NCBI GenBank assembly: GCA_022821065.1
Contig: JAJEEK010000050.1
Location: forward strand, 62,001 to 126,000
DNA: 64,000 bases
Reading direction: 5' to 3'
From: Candidatus Poribacteria bacterium
Lineage (GTDB): Bacteria; Poribacteria; WGA-4E; WGA-3G
The notes under the pieces are model-generated. The model was not told where the DNA came from, made no database searches, and saw nothing but the letters and a program-made list of their open reading frames with translations. Positions 16,272 through 26,300 of the stretch are shown here, piece after piece. Both the position numbers and the translations under genes were made by a program. Position 1 is the stretch's first letter. Every line of letters begins with the position of its first letter.

Positions 16272-17345
16272 ATGGAACAGAAAAACAGAGAGAAACAAGC
16301 AAATAAGCGGGTCTTGGAACTGCATGAGCAGGCACTTGTGATTGATTCACACAACGATGCTATTGTGGCACATATTCGCCGCGGCAACGTGAGTCTTGCA
16401 GATGAAAATGTTCAAACCCCGATGGAGCCTGTTGGTACTATCGCCTATCTCCGCGGTCGCGTACCGCCTGAAGAGGAAGCTATTGGTATTCAACTCAACA
16501 TTCCAAAGATGCGACAAGGCGGAATTGACGCTGCGTTCTTTGCTGTCGATGTGACACGTGCGTGGAAGAACCACCTTGCTTATGCCTTGGACGCTTTTGG
16601 TTGGTTTAACGAAGAGGTTATAGCGAACGCTGACGACTTATGCATCGCTCGCAAGGCGAGTGATATCCTTGAAGCGAAAGCGTCTGGTAAAATCGCAGCA
16701 ATCCTTGTTATCGAAAATAGTGAAGCCGTTGAACGGAGCCTGAATATTTTACGCTCGCTCTATTTGCTCGGTGTCCGATCCATCGGCTTGACCCATAACC
16801 TGAACACATGGGCATCAACAGGGAACGATGAAGAGGATATGGGTGGCGGCTTGACTCGGTTCGGTATGGCATTAGTCAAAGAGATGAACCGTCTCGGAAT
16901 GTTAGTGGATGTTTCACATATCAGTGAGCGTGGGTTTTGGGATGTTCTGGAGATCTCGGACAGTCCAGTCATCGCGTCCCATAGCAATTGCAAGACCTTG
17001 TGTCGGCACTCACGGAACTTAAGTAATGAACAGCTGAAAGCCTTATCGGTTAACGGTGGTGTTGTCGGCATCACTTTCGTTCCAGGATTTCTCACCATAG
17101 ACGGTTGGCAGAAAATGCCGCCGTTGGCGCAGTTGCTTAATCACATTGCTTACGCCATTGACATCGCTGGCATCGACCATGTCGGTATCGGCTCAGATTT
17201 TGATGGCGGCGGAGATTTACTTAAAGATGCCAGTGGGTTCATCAAAATAGCGGAGGGGTTAAACGAACGCGGCTATTCCGATGACGATATCCGGAAGGTT
17301 CTCGGCGAGAACCATCTACGCGTCTTTGAGGCAGCATGCGGGTAA
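16272..17345 (+). CDS. Membrane dipeptidase family (peptidase M19)
   Basis: Zinc-dependent dipeptidase of the renal dipeptidase family, 357 residues, no signal peptide so probably cytosolic. Metal ligands: H27 and D29 in 'VIDSHNDAIV', the bridging Glu in 'VIENSEAV', His in 'VDVSHIS', His in 'PVIASHSNCKTLC', and 'GIGSDFDGGG' near the end. 'SIGLTHNLNTWAST' is also typical. The frame opens at a TTG (16263), but the ATG at 16272 has GAGGG 5 bases upstream. It likely hydrolyses dipeptides, possibly D-amino-acid or L,D types. It is operonic with the preceding dehydrogenase. Confidence 0.95.
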   Translation: MEQKNREKQANKRVLELHEQALVIDSHNDAIVAHIRRGNVSLADENVQTPMEPVGTIAYLRGRVPPEEEAIGIQLNIPKMRQGGIDAAFFAVDVTRAWKNHLAYALDAFGWFNEEVIANADDLCIARKASDILEAKASGKIAAILVIENSEAVERSLNILRSLYLLGVRSIGLTHNLNTWASTGNDEEDMGGGLTRFGMALVKEMNRLGMLVDVSHISERGFWDVLEISDSPVIASHSNCKTLCRHSRNLSNEQLKALSVNGGVVGITFVPGFLTIDGWQKMPPLAQLLNHIAYAIDIAGIDHVGIGSDFDGGGDLLKDASGFIKIAEGLNERGYSDDDIRKVLGENHLRVFEAACG

Positions 17346-17363
17346 AATAGCTATTGAATCTGA

Positions 17364-18185
17364 TTACCTACCGTGGATGGCTCGCAGGTCCAATCTCGCC
17401 TCAACATTTTCCGAAACGGCGTTTGTCCAATCCACATCGTCAATACTTTGCAGGCTCATCAGCGCGACATTTACCATCGGATTTGACAGCGAATAGTTCA
17501 GCAGAAAACTGTCTACATCAAGGTCTGCCATTTCATGCGGAAAGCAGTGCTTCATGAGATTCTGGAAAGCGTTACTGGTCGTAGAACGCATCAGCACGAT
17601 CCCCATTTCTTGCGCAACAGCGTCTGGGATGATACCGCGTCTGCCGAAACCGTCACAGGTGCTCTGATACATCAGGTTATAGTGGGTCTGTATCATATCA
17701 AACTCACCTGTGGCAATCAACTGTTCTGCACCGCCAGAGGGACCGTCCGCAGAAAATCCGATAAACCGAACCGTTCCATCTGCTTTTAGCTTTAGATACG
17801 TCTCTAACCCACCTTGATTCAGGATCTGATCTGTTTCTTCGGTATAGAACCATCCACCGTGGAATTGCAGGACATCGATGTAGTCTGTGTCAAGCCGTTG
17901 AAGGCTGCCCTCTACATCTGCCCGAATCCCTTCTGGATCGTACGCTTCCGTTTTCGTGGCGACGATGCACGATTCTCGGCGCCCGGCGATTGCTTTACCG
18001 ATGACGGTTTCGCTATAACCACCGCCGTAATTTGGAGCAGTGTCAAGAAAGTTCAGTCCACAATCCATTGCGTAGTGAAGCATTTTGACGAGCGATGCTG
18101 CGTCGTGTTCTGTGCGGACTCTACCGCCGCCGTATCCGATTTCCGATACGCTGAGTCCTGTTTTACCGAGTGTCCGGTACTGCAT
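17364..18185 (-). CDS. Aldo/keto reductase
   Basis: Cytosolic NADPH-dependent reductase of 273 residues. It opens with 'MQYRTLGKTGLSVSEIGYGGG', the canonical start of this group, and shows 'LDTAPNYGGGYSE' (catalytic Asp and Tyr), 'CIVATKTEAYD' (Lys) and 'DVLQFHGGWF' (His). The C-terminal cofactor region 'PMVNVALMSLQSIDDVD' is shortened compared with classical members. AAGGAGA lies about 12 bases before the ATG at 18185; the longer frame to 18254 overlaps dnaE. It is 61 bp downstream of dnaE on the same strand and convergent with the dipeptidase. Substrate unknown. Confidence 0.92.
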   Translation of the reverse strand: MQYRTLGKTGLSVSEIGYGGGRVRTEHDAASLVKMLHYAMDCGLNFLDTAPNYGGGYSETVIGKAIAGRRESCIVATKTEAYDPEGIRADVEGSLQRLDTDYIDVLQFHGGWFYTEETDQILNQGGLETYLKLKADGTVRFIGFSADGPSGGAEQLIATGEFDMIQTHYNLMYQSTCDGFGRRGIIPDAVAQEMGIVLMRSTTSNAFQNLMKHCFPHEMADLDVDSFLLNYSLSNPMVNVALMSLQSIDDVDWTNAVSENVEARLDLRAIHGR

Positions 18186-18246
18186 AGTCAGTGAGTCTCC
18201 TTCTTTGCAATATAGTGAGTTATTGCGGAAGCGTATCTGGCGAGCT

Positions 18247-21200
18247 TTACACAAAACCTATCTGTGAGGCGTTCCTCTTATTCGAGCGTATGGTGCGGTT
18301 GCTCGGTTTGACAGAATTCTCACCGAACAATTTCTCGACCTGTTCAATAACCTGTGGTTTGTGTGCGATACTGTATTTCTGAGCGCACTTCGCGATAACC
18401 TCGCCATAACGAGGGCTCATGAGGCGTAAAATCAGGTCCAGTTCACCTTTGTTCGCGCTCGCGATCTGCTGGAGTGCCTCTAATTTTTCAGTGTTTTCGA
18501 GATCGGATTCTGGGATTATCACCTCAAGCGAAGTCGTCTGATCCTTACTAACGGATGCTATATCCACGATCTGCTCCGCTTGGATTTGGCGTTCTTCTTT
18601 CTGCGGTTCGTCATCAGATCTTCGATGTCTGCCGTTCTGTTTAATATCAACTTTGCCGCGAATCCAGACGACTCTCCCTTCGACGAGTTCCCCCGCCTTT
18701 TTGTATGTGCTTGGGAAAACGACGATTTCTACTGTGCCTTCCAGATCCTCGAACCCAATAACTGCCATAGCGTCTCCTTTTTTCGTGGTAATATCTTTGA
18801 CCTCTGTTATCATACCTGCCACGAAAACCTCGGAATCAATACGATGTGTCGCTAAGGTTTGGGTGCTTGCAGTGGTGTAGTTTTCGATGATGTCACTGTA
18901 TTCTTCCAGCGGGTGTCCAGAAACATAGAAACCGAGTTGTTCCTTTTCTCGCATAAGTCGTTCTAATGGGTCGAATTCCTGGACTTCAGGGAGTGCTATC
19001 GTCATAGTCGGTGCTTCTTCCGCGTCCCCAAAGAGGTTCATCTGTCCGCGCTCCCGATCTGCTTGTGCGCTTTGTGCGACCTTCATGACATTCTCTAAAC
19101 TTTCGAGGTGCTGCGCGCGGTGTCCTTCAAGTAAATCAAAAGCGCCACTCATAATTAGACTTTCAATAGCACGCTTATTAACCTGTTTGATGTCCACGCG
19201 TTCACAGAAATCTTGTAAAGATGTGAATGAACCGCCTTGCTCCCGTGCTTCTATGATTGCGTCTATTGCACTGTCGCCGACACCTTTCACAGCAACAAGT
19301 CCGAAGCAGATATTATTGCTGTCTACTGTGAATTCTCGCCGACTGCTATTGACATCTGGTGGTAAAAGGTTAATCTCCACACCGAGAAAATCGGCAAGTT
19401 TCTTACATTCAGCGCGATAGCGGGTAATTTTTTCTGAAGTGCCAGCTTCACCGGTCATCATTGCTGCCATGAATTCGTGGGGATAATGCGTTTTCAGGTA
19501 TGCCATACGATATGCCAACATCGAATAGGCAACGGTGTGTGATTTGTTGAAAGCGTACCCCGCGAAAGGCTCCAACTGCGTAAACACGTCCTCTGCTTCC
19601 TGTTTAGCGATGCCTTTTTTCTCGGCTCCCTCAATGAATTTCTCACGCTGTGCTTTGAGCAATTCGGGGTTCTTCTTTCCCATAGCGGAGCGGAGGATAT
19701 CGGCTTCACCCAGGGTAAAACCTGCCATATCCCGCGCGATCTGCATCACCTGTTCTTGATAAATACAGACACCGTAGGTATTTTTCAGCGCGTCTTCGAG
19801 GGACGAATGGATATACGTCACCGGTTTCAACTTATTTTTTCGATCAATGAAGTCCTGCATCGTACCGCTTTCGATTGGACCTGGACGGTAGAGCGCAGGG
19901 ATTGCCGAAAACTCCTCAAAGTTATCTGGCTTGAGTTGCGTAACAACGCGATACATACCCCCCGAGGCTTCCAACTGGAATAATCCATCAATCAACCCAT
20001 GGCTCAGGAGTGCATAAGTCTCTTTATCGTCAAATGGTATTTCGTCTATCTTGATCTCTTCGCCCTGATTTGTCTTAATCATCTGAAGGCAATCGTAAAT
20101 CTCGGTGAGACTTCGTAAACCGAGCGAATCAAATTTAACGATACCGACATCTTCAACGGTTTTACCTTCAAATTGTGAGGCGACTTGATCGTGTTTATCC
20201 TTGAATAGCGGGACATAATCCGTCAATGGACCGTTTGAGACAACGATTGCAGAAGCGTGGCACGAGACGTGCCGTTTCATACCCTCAACGGCTTTACTGA
20301 GATCCATGAGTTCACGGTATTCAGGACTATCCGCGAGTTTTTGGAAATCAGGCACCTCTTCTAAGGCATCATCAATCGTTATTCCGGGTGTCGATGGAAT
20401 GAGTTCTGTTAACCGAACGACATCTTCGAGAGGCGTTTCAAGGGCGCGCCCGACATCTTTGATGGCAGCTTTTGCACCTAACGTTGCGAAGGTTGCGACT
20501 TTACCGACAGAAGGTTCGCCATATTTTTCGACAAGATAATCAATAACATGTTCACGTGCCCGATCAGCGAAGTCAATATCAATATCGGGTGGACTGATAC
20601 GTTCGAGGTTCAGGAACCTTTCAAAGAGGCAGTCGTAGTCCATCGGATTGAAGGCGATTACGTCAAGTGCATATAACACGAGACTGCTTGCGGCGGAGCC
20701 GCGTGCAGAGAGCGGGTAACCTTGTTGGTGTGCGTATTTCACGTAGTCCCACACGATAAGGAAGTAACCTGAATAACCGGTCTGGCTGATGATATCGAGT
20801 TCGTAGTCGAGACGTTTCCGAATTTCATCGGACAAATCGCCGTACTTTTCGCGTAAGCCTTCATAGCACAACTCTTTGAGGTAACTGTCGTTTGTGTGCC
20901 CTTCAGGCACCTCGTATTTCGGCATCAGGTTCTCGCCGTAGTCGAGTTCAAGGTTGCACCGATTGGCTATCTCAAGTGTGTTGCTGATGGCTTCCGGTGG
21001 AAAATCCTTCAGTGCTTCACGCATTTCGTCTACACTTTTAAAATAGAAATGGTTGTCAAACCGCATCCGCTGCTGATCGTTGACAGTCTTCTTCATCTGG
21101 ATACACAGCAGGATATCGTGCATTTCGTGGTCGGATTTTCGGAGGTAGTGGCAATCGTTGGTCCCGACGATCGGAAGGTTAAACTCTTTCGCCAGTTCGA

Positions 21201-21771
21201 CCATAATTGGATACGCCTCAAGTTCCTTATCAATATAATGGTTCTGGACTTCAACGTAGAGGTTGCGTTTTCCCATGATCTCCATGAGCGTTTTGAAATT
21301 CTGGACACCTTCATCTCGTTTACTTGAGCAGAGGAGTTGTGGCACCTGTCCTTGGATACATCCGGTGAGTGCGATAATGCCGTGATGGTGTTCGCGTAGG
21401 ATTTCCATGTCGATGCGCGGTTTACTGTAGAAACCTTCTGTGTATCCGAGTGATACCAGTTTCAGGAGGTTCTGGTAACCGGTTGCGTCCTCTGCAAGCA
21501 GTGTCAGGTGATAGGGGCCTCCCTGCCCCTTGCCGCGCGTTCGTCGGTCGCCGGGTGCAACATACACTTCACAACCGACAATAGGGTTGACCTCTGCCTT
21601 TTTCGCTTTATCGTAGAGTTCCCACGCACCGAACATATTGCCGTGGTCGGTGAGTGCAACAGCCGGCACACTGTTCTCAACAGCCCAATCGACCATATCC
21701 TGAATACGGCACGCGCCGTCGAGCATGCTGTATTCGCTGTGATTGTGTAGATGCACAAATCCGCTTTCCAT
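18247..21771 (-). CDS. dnaE: DNA polymerase III alpha subunit
   Basis: Replicative polymerase catalytic subunit, 1174 residues, matching DnaE1 length. Domains in order: PHP (from 'FVHLHNHSEYSMLDG' and 'ALTDHGNMFG'), palm/fingers with 'GYFLIVWDYV', 'ARGSAASSLVLY' and the catalytic 'PPDIDIDFAD', thumb and fingers ('GPIESGTMQDFIDRK', 'YGVCIYQEQVMQIARDMAG', 'NKSHTVAYSMLAY'), helix-hairpin-helix region near 800, and an OB fold ('EVFVAGMITEVKDITTKKG') near 980. The PHP metal residues look intact, so it may keep proofreading or pyrophosphatase activity; that is inference. GGAGG sits 5 bases before the ATG at 21771, better than the ATG at 21795. Confidence 0.98.
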   Translation of the reverse strand: MESGFVHLHNHSEYSMLDGACRIQDMVDWAVENSVPAVALTDHGNMFGAWELYDKAKKAEVNPIVGCEVYVAPGDRRTRGKGQGGPYHLTLLAEDATGYQNLLKLVSLGYTEGFYSKPRIDMEILREHHHGIIALTGCIQGQVPQLLCSSKRDEGVQNFKTLMEIMGKRNLYVEVQNHYIDKELEAYPIMVELAKEFNLPIVGTNDCHYLRKSDHEMHDILLCIQMKKTVNDQQRMRFDNHFYFKSVDEMREALKDFPPEAISNTLEIANRCNLELDYGENLMPKYEVPEGHTNDSYLKELCYEGLREKYGDLSDEIRKRLDYELDIISQTGYSGYFLIVWDYVKYAHQQGYPLSARGSAASSLVLYALDVIAFNPMDYDCLFERFLNLERISPPDIDIDFADRAREHVIDYLVEKYGEPSVGKVATFATLGAKAAIKDVGRALETPLEDVVRLTELIPSTPGITIDDALEEVPDFQKLADSPEYRELMDLSKAVEGMKRHVSCHASAIVVSNGPLTDYVPLFKDKHDQVASQFEGKTVEDVGIVKFDSLGLRSLTEIYDCLQMIKTNQGEEIKIDEIPFDDKETYALLSHGLIDGLFQLEASGGMYRVVTQLKPDNFEEFSAIPALYRPGPIESGTMQDFIDRKNKLKPVTYIHSSLEDALKNTYGVCIYQEQVMQIARDMAGFTLGEADILRSAMGKKNPELLKAQREKFIEGAEKKGIAKQEAEDVFTQLEPFAGYAFNKSHTVAYSMLAYRMAYLKTHYPHEFMAAMMTGEAGTSEKITRYRAECKKLADFLGVEINLLPPDVNSSRREFTVDSNNICFGLVAVKGVGDSAIDAIIEAREQGGSFTSLQDFCERVDIKQVNKRAIESLIMSGAFDLLEGHRAQHLESLENVMKVAQSAQADRERGQMNLFGDAEEAPTMTIALPEVQEFDPLERLMREKEQLGFYVSGHPLEEYSDIIENYTTASTQTLATHRIDSEVFVAGMITEVKDITTKKGDAMAVIGFEDLEGTVEIVVFPSTYKKAGELVEGRVVWIRGKVDIKQNGRHRRSDDEPQKEERQIQAEQIVDIASVSKDQTTSLEVIIPESDLENTEKLEALQQIASANKGELDLILRLMSPRYGEVIAKCAQKYSIAHKPQVIEQVEKLFGENSVKPSNRTIRSNKRNASQIGFV

Positions 21772-22014
21772 CTTTCCTCCAATATTTATTTTCAATTAAG
21801 AATGAATTAAGAACTATGAAACCATTTTTATAATACCAAAAATCTGCGAAAATTTCCATAATAAATTTCGCCACGCGGGGACCTTCAATTGTACCTTTCC
21901 ACGAAAAAAACGCTGTCATTATTTTCGGACAAGTTTCCTGATCAACGGTGCTTTTTATTTCCGCATACCTCACTAAAACTAACAACTGATAACTGAACAC
22001 GCTCGCGTTTTGGG

Positions 22015-22044
22015 TTGATATACTTCCCTAAAATCTGTTATAAT
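22015..22044 (+). promoter_or_regulatory. Sigma-70 promoter of the MFS gene
   Basis: TTGATA (22015-22020), an 18-base spacer and a perfect TATAAT (22039-22044). The transcript would start near 22051 and carry a leader of about 100 bases. The part 21772-22014 holds only a GTTAGTTTTAGTGAGG-type AT-rich spacer and a short CAACTGATAACTGA repeat. Confidence 0.75.
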
Positions 22045-22105
22045 AATCGGTATTGTATTCTTAGCATCGCTCCTTGTCTCACGAATAACGGACAATCCAC
22101 TCGGA

Positions 22106-22142
22106 GCGGAAAAGGTGTGGACTCATCACCGCGGGTTTCCGC
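22106..22142 (+). promoter_or_regulatory. Structured leader hairpin before the MFS gene
   Basis: GCGGAAA (22106-22112) pairs with TTTCCGC (22136-22142), and inside it GGTG (22114-22117) pairs with CACC (22127-22130). The hairpin ends 11 bases before the ATG and covers the place where a ribosome site would be expected. It may control translation. No known riboswitch is recognised. Confidence 0.45.
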
Positions 22143-22153
22143 GTTCATTTTAG

Positions 22154-23338
22154 ATGGATAAATCAAAACTTCTCCTGCTGTTCTTAACCCTATTCTTCGT
22201 GATGCTTGGGTTTGGCATCATCATTCCGAACCTCGCCTATTACGCCAAAGAAACTGGGGCAACCACCACTGAAATCGGGATATTGATGTCTATCTATTCC
22301 GGGATGCAGCTGCTGTTTGCACCGATCTGGGGTAGGTTATCAGACAAATACGGCAGAAAGCCAGCGATTCTGCTCGGATTGCTCGGTAACGCCGCCGCAT
22401 TAATCGGCTTTGGACTCGCAAAGGATTATCTGTGGCTTTTTACCGCGCGCAGCGCTGCGGGTATCGCTTCCGCTGCAGTTTTGCCGAGTGTCATGGCTTA
22501 TGTTGCCGATATAACAACATCAGAGGAACGCGGCAGAGGCATGGGATTAATGGGGGCAGCGATGGGACTCGGCTTCATCCTCGGTCCTGCAATCGGTGGG
22601 ATTATGGGCAGCCACGATATGCCGTTTTTTGTTGCTGGTGGTTTGTCACTACTTACCTTCCTCTTCGCACTTATTTTGCTGCCAGAATCGCTCCAGAAAG
22701 GTCTCAAAAACGAGGATCTCGAAGACCGGCATGAGTGGGTTTCACCACGCGAAATTTTTCGTCAGACGACTTTAAAATCACCGCTTACACCGCTTTTCCT
22801 CGTTGCATTCTTCTCAACTTTCAGCTTCTCAGGCTTGGAGATGATATTTCCACTGTTCATTGAAGATAGATGGGATTACGGAGAACGAGAAATGGGTTGG
22901 ATGTTCATGATTATGGGTGCGATTGTCGTACCCCTCCAAGGCGGGATACTTGGTATATTAATCAATAAGTTTGGGGAACGACGCATTGTTCTCACAGGAA
23001 TGCTGCTCAACGCGCTCGGCATGGGATTATTGCTCACAGCCTACTCCTTCGCATCGCTTACCTTATATCTCACTATTACCGGTGTTGGTAACCAATTGAT
23101 CCGCCCAACGAACACGTCATGGATTTCCAAGCAGACGCGGATCGGTCAAGGTGCTGCTATTGGTATTATGGACGCATTTTTAAGTTTAGGACGCATCTTG
23201 GGCCCGCCGCTCGGTGCCTGGCTCTACGCGAAGGAGGCTTATCCTTATATCGTTTTGTCTGGTATCTTGGTCATTGCGACGCTCTGTTTGTATATTCCGT
23301 TGCGTCGAATCCAAGATGAAACCGTGCCGACCTCATAA
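22154..23338 (+). CDS. MFS transporter, TetA-like drug/solute exporter
   Basis: Inner-membrane major facilitator of 394 residues with 12 predicted helices. Motif A is 'GRLSDKYGRKPAILLG' after helix 2, and motif C-like glycines in helix 5 ('GLGFILGPAIGGIMG') mark drug:proton antiporters of the TetA/MdtG group. The central loop carries 'HEWVSPREIFRQ'. Substrate cannot be predicted. There is no good ribosome site; a hairpin occupies the region just before the ATG. It is convergent with the TPR/FG-GAP gene, with only 17 bp between stops. Confidence 0.92.
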   Translation: MDKSKLLLLFLTLFFVMLGFGIIIPNLAYYAKETGATTTEIGILMSIYSGMQLLFAPIWGRLSDKYGRKPAILLGLLGNAAALIGFGLAKDYLWLFTARSAAGIASAAVLPSVMAYVADITTSEERGRGMGLMGAAMGLGFILGPAIGGIMGSHDMPFFVAGGLSLLTFLFALILLPESLQKGLKNEDLEDRHEWVSPREIFRQTTLKSPLTPLFLVAFFSTFSFSGLEMIFPLFIEDRWDYGEREMGWMFMIMGAIVVPLQGGILGILINKFGERRIVLTGMLLNALGMGLLLTAYSFASLTLYLTITGVGNQLIRPTNTSWISKQTRIGQGAAIGIMDAFLSLGRILGPPLGAWLYAKEAYPYIVLSGILVIATLCLYIPLRRIQDETVPTS

Positions 23339-23355
23339 AAACTTCACAAGACGCT

Positions 23356-26300
23356 CTACTTTATTGTATTACCAGGCAACGGCGGCAAACGGTGCTCCAC
23401 GCGTCGGGTATTATATTTGAGTTGATACCGGCGATGCGCTTCGCTATCTGGGTAATGCTCTGTATCTGGATACGGATAGGCAGACATGCCGTGAAACGGC
23501 AGCGGTTCAACCGTCTGCGAGGTGAGCGTATTGATGTCGCCGTCTTTGTCCCATCCGTCGCTATAGAGAATAAAATCGCGCACCCATCCGGGTTTTAGTA
23601 CGGGTAGGCGTGAGGCATCGAATTCCACCGTGATTTCATCTCCAGCATTAAGAATCACATACATATCGTCAACTTTTTGCAATAGCGGATTAACATCTCC
23701 GTAGCGGGTGTAATACCCCGCAAGGTCGCGCCACTGTGCATCCGTTGTTACTTTCTGATAGTCAAACAGGTGTGGGGCGTGCGGGTTTGGGCGATACATC
23801 TCGGAGAAGCCGCGATAGTGCAGATCCGCGCTATCTGGGTTCAACGTCATCATCTCTACTGGTACGTCTTGCGCGCCGACAGTGAAAAACGCCGCATCCC
23901 AATAAATCTGCATATCGGTTTCAATCCGAACCTGTCGGTCATCCGATAGGAATTTCCCCGTTAGATCAATAGTAATCGTCTTGTTTTTCCCTGCTGGCAG
24001 CCCAATCATATCAATCACAGTCTTCCATTGTCCTGTTTCATCTTTTACAGAAACGGAAGGAAAACTCGGATTAATACTGGGATTTTGGAACAAGGCAACG
24101 TTGATGCTCGTATCCGTCGGGAAGATCCACCCACTGAGAAACAGTGTCACAGGCACGTCATTCGGGGCATCACCAAGATCAAGAACTATGGCGTGGGGTT
24201 CAACAACGCCTTGATAGGGACCGGGTCCGTGTTCAACGGCGTAGTCGTAATCAAACGCTTTCAAAGCATCGGATACATCTTTACCCCGGTGATCGGTCGC
24301 AGATTTCGGGTGCCGTTTCTCTTTGACACCATAAACCTTGAATTCAGCAAACGGAGGTGGAACATACTGCTCATTTACGAAGATGTCAGTGCCTGCTGGG
24401 TGGTCTACAGCGATCAGTTTAACTTCGTCAAAATAGGCGGTCTCCCATAACTCTTCCGTAATCTGAACGGAATACCTTCCATCTTTCGGTTGTATCTGTG
24501 TTCCTGAAATTTTCACGAAGTCGCGCGTCTCATCAGGCGCGACAAACCCCATTGAAGTAACGAGTCCCAAAGGCGCGCGCCAAAGCAGATCGGTGACGAA
24601 TTCGTATTTCTCACCGTTGTAGACGTATAGGAATGGACAGGAGCCTTTGAGTATCTGTTTCTCCAGAATCCGTTGTTTCGCCTGCGGTTCGATGACGTTC
24701 TGCGGCACGCCGTTCGTCCAGACGACACGGACAACGTCCGCCTTGTCAAACGCGCCTAACCCGAAATGGGAGATCTGTTCGGACACATACTGTAGTTGAT
24801 AGAGATCACCGACTTTCACCTCCAGTTTCGAGCCGATACCGTCTCTATTAACCTTATTATTGCCGGTAGTGATACCTTCCAACCGCATCTGTATCCAGTT
24901 ATTTTGGTTTCCGCCGTTGTTTTGTAATGCCCGAAGTTCTCCTTCACCGTTGATAAAAAAGAGGTCGAGATCGCCGTCATTGTCATAATCACCGACTGCT
25001 CCAGCGGTGGCATTATGGAGGATCGCACCCTCTGTTGGTGTGACGGTTTCTATGAGTGGATACGGTTCATCAAATTGTCCGGTTCCGGCGTTTCGGAATA
25101 GGAACATCCCGTCTTCGCCACTCACCCAGAGGTCAATAAACCCATCGTTGTCGTAATCTATATTTTTCAATAGTGACGGAGACAGATCACGTACATTTGC
25201 CTCTAAGCGTGGATCGCTCATAAAACTTCCATCGCCTCTATTGAGATAGAGATAGATCTGATCTGCTGTTGATAGAAAAATATCAATGTCTCCATCATTG
25301 TCGTAATCGCCAACAGCAGCAGCGGTATAATGTATACCCTGCGAAATTCCGGTCTCGTCGGAAACCGCGCGGAGTTTCCCTTGACGGAGGTTATCGTAGA
25401 GGGTACATCCCATTTCGCGATGTATGGTAAAAATATCTATATCGCCATCATCATCAAAATCAGCAGAGAATGCCTCGGCAGGCGCGAATTGTGGCGCGGC
25501 TGTTTTTACAAAAGTCTGCTCGCTAACATCAGTAAACGTTTCATCCTCTTTATTTTCCTCATCCCCTTTATCTTCATCACCACTATTATTCCGATACATC
25601 GTGGCACCGGTTGTAAAGATATCCAGATCGCCGTCGTGGTCGTAATCGACAGGGTGGAGGATTCCTATCCGAGTTGCCGGTTTTTCATATTTAATGAGGT
25701 CAGATGCTCCCTTATTCCCTTCTGTATCTTTCCATATATACCCTATTCCATTGACCCCTTCAAACAGATAATCCTGTATGCCATCCTTATTTAAATCTGC
25801 AACAGCCACGTGGATGTCTTGGCCTGCTACGTATGTGCTAATAGGATCAAATTGTTTTCCTCTATTCTGATGTAACATAAAACCGTTCGCGACGATATGC
25901 AGATCCAGATTTCCATCATTATCGTGGTCCATAAGGATAACAGCAACGGGTGCCTTGAAATCTGAAGGCGGATTTACATTGGCAAGTCCAAGTTGGTCTG
26001 TGACATCCACGAACTCTACATCAATCGGTAGGGTCATTTTAGCCACCCTTCGCGCTCTAAATCCTGGGCTGAACGTCTCAATGGGATGCCCAAGGATGTC
26101 GGTTACCAGTTCACCGATGCCTTGCTGATAACGCGGACTCGCACGGTGCAAGTTCTCAAAGATACGGATATTGCGTGTCGCGAGCTTTAAATCTTTCTGT
26201 TCTATTGCCGCGATCCCTTGTGTGAGGTATTCGAGTTTTTCCGCATCCGTATCGCCTAAGAGGATCCTCAATTCCTGACAAAGTTCCGCCGCAGCTTCAA

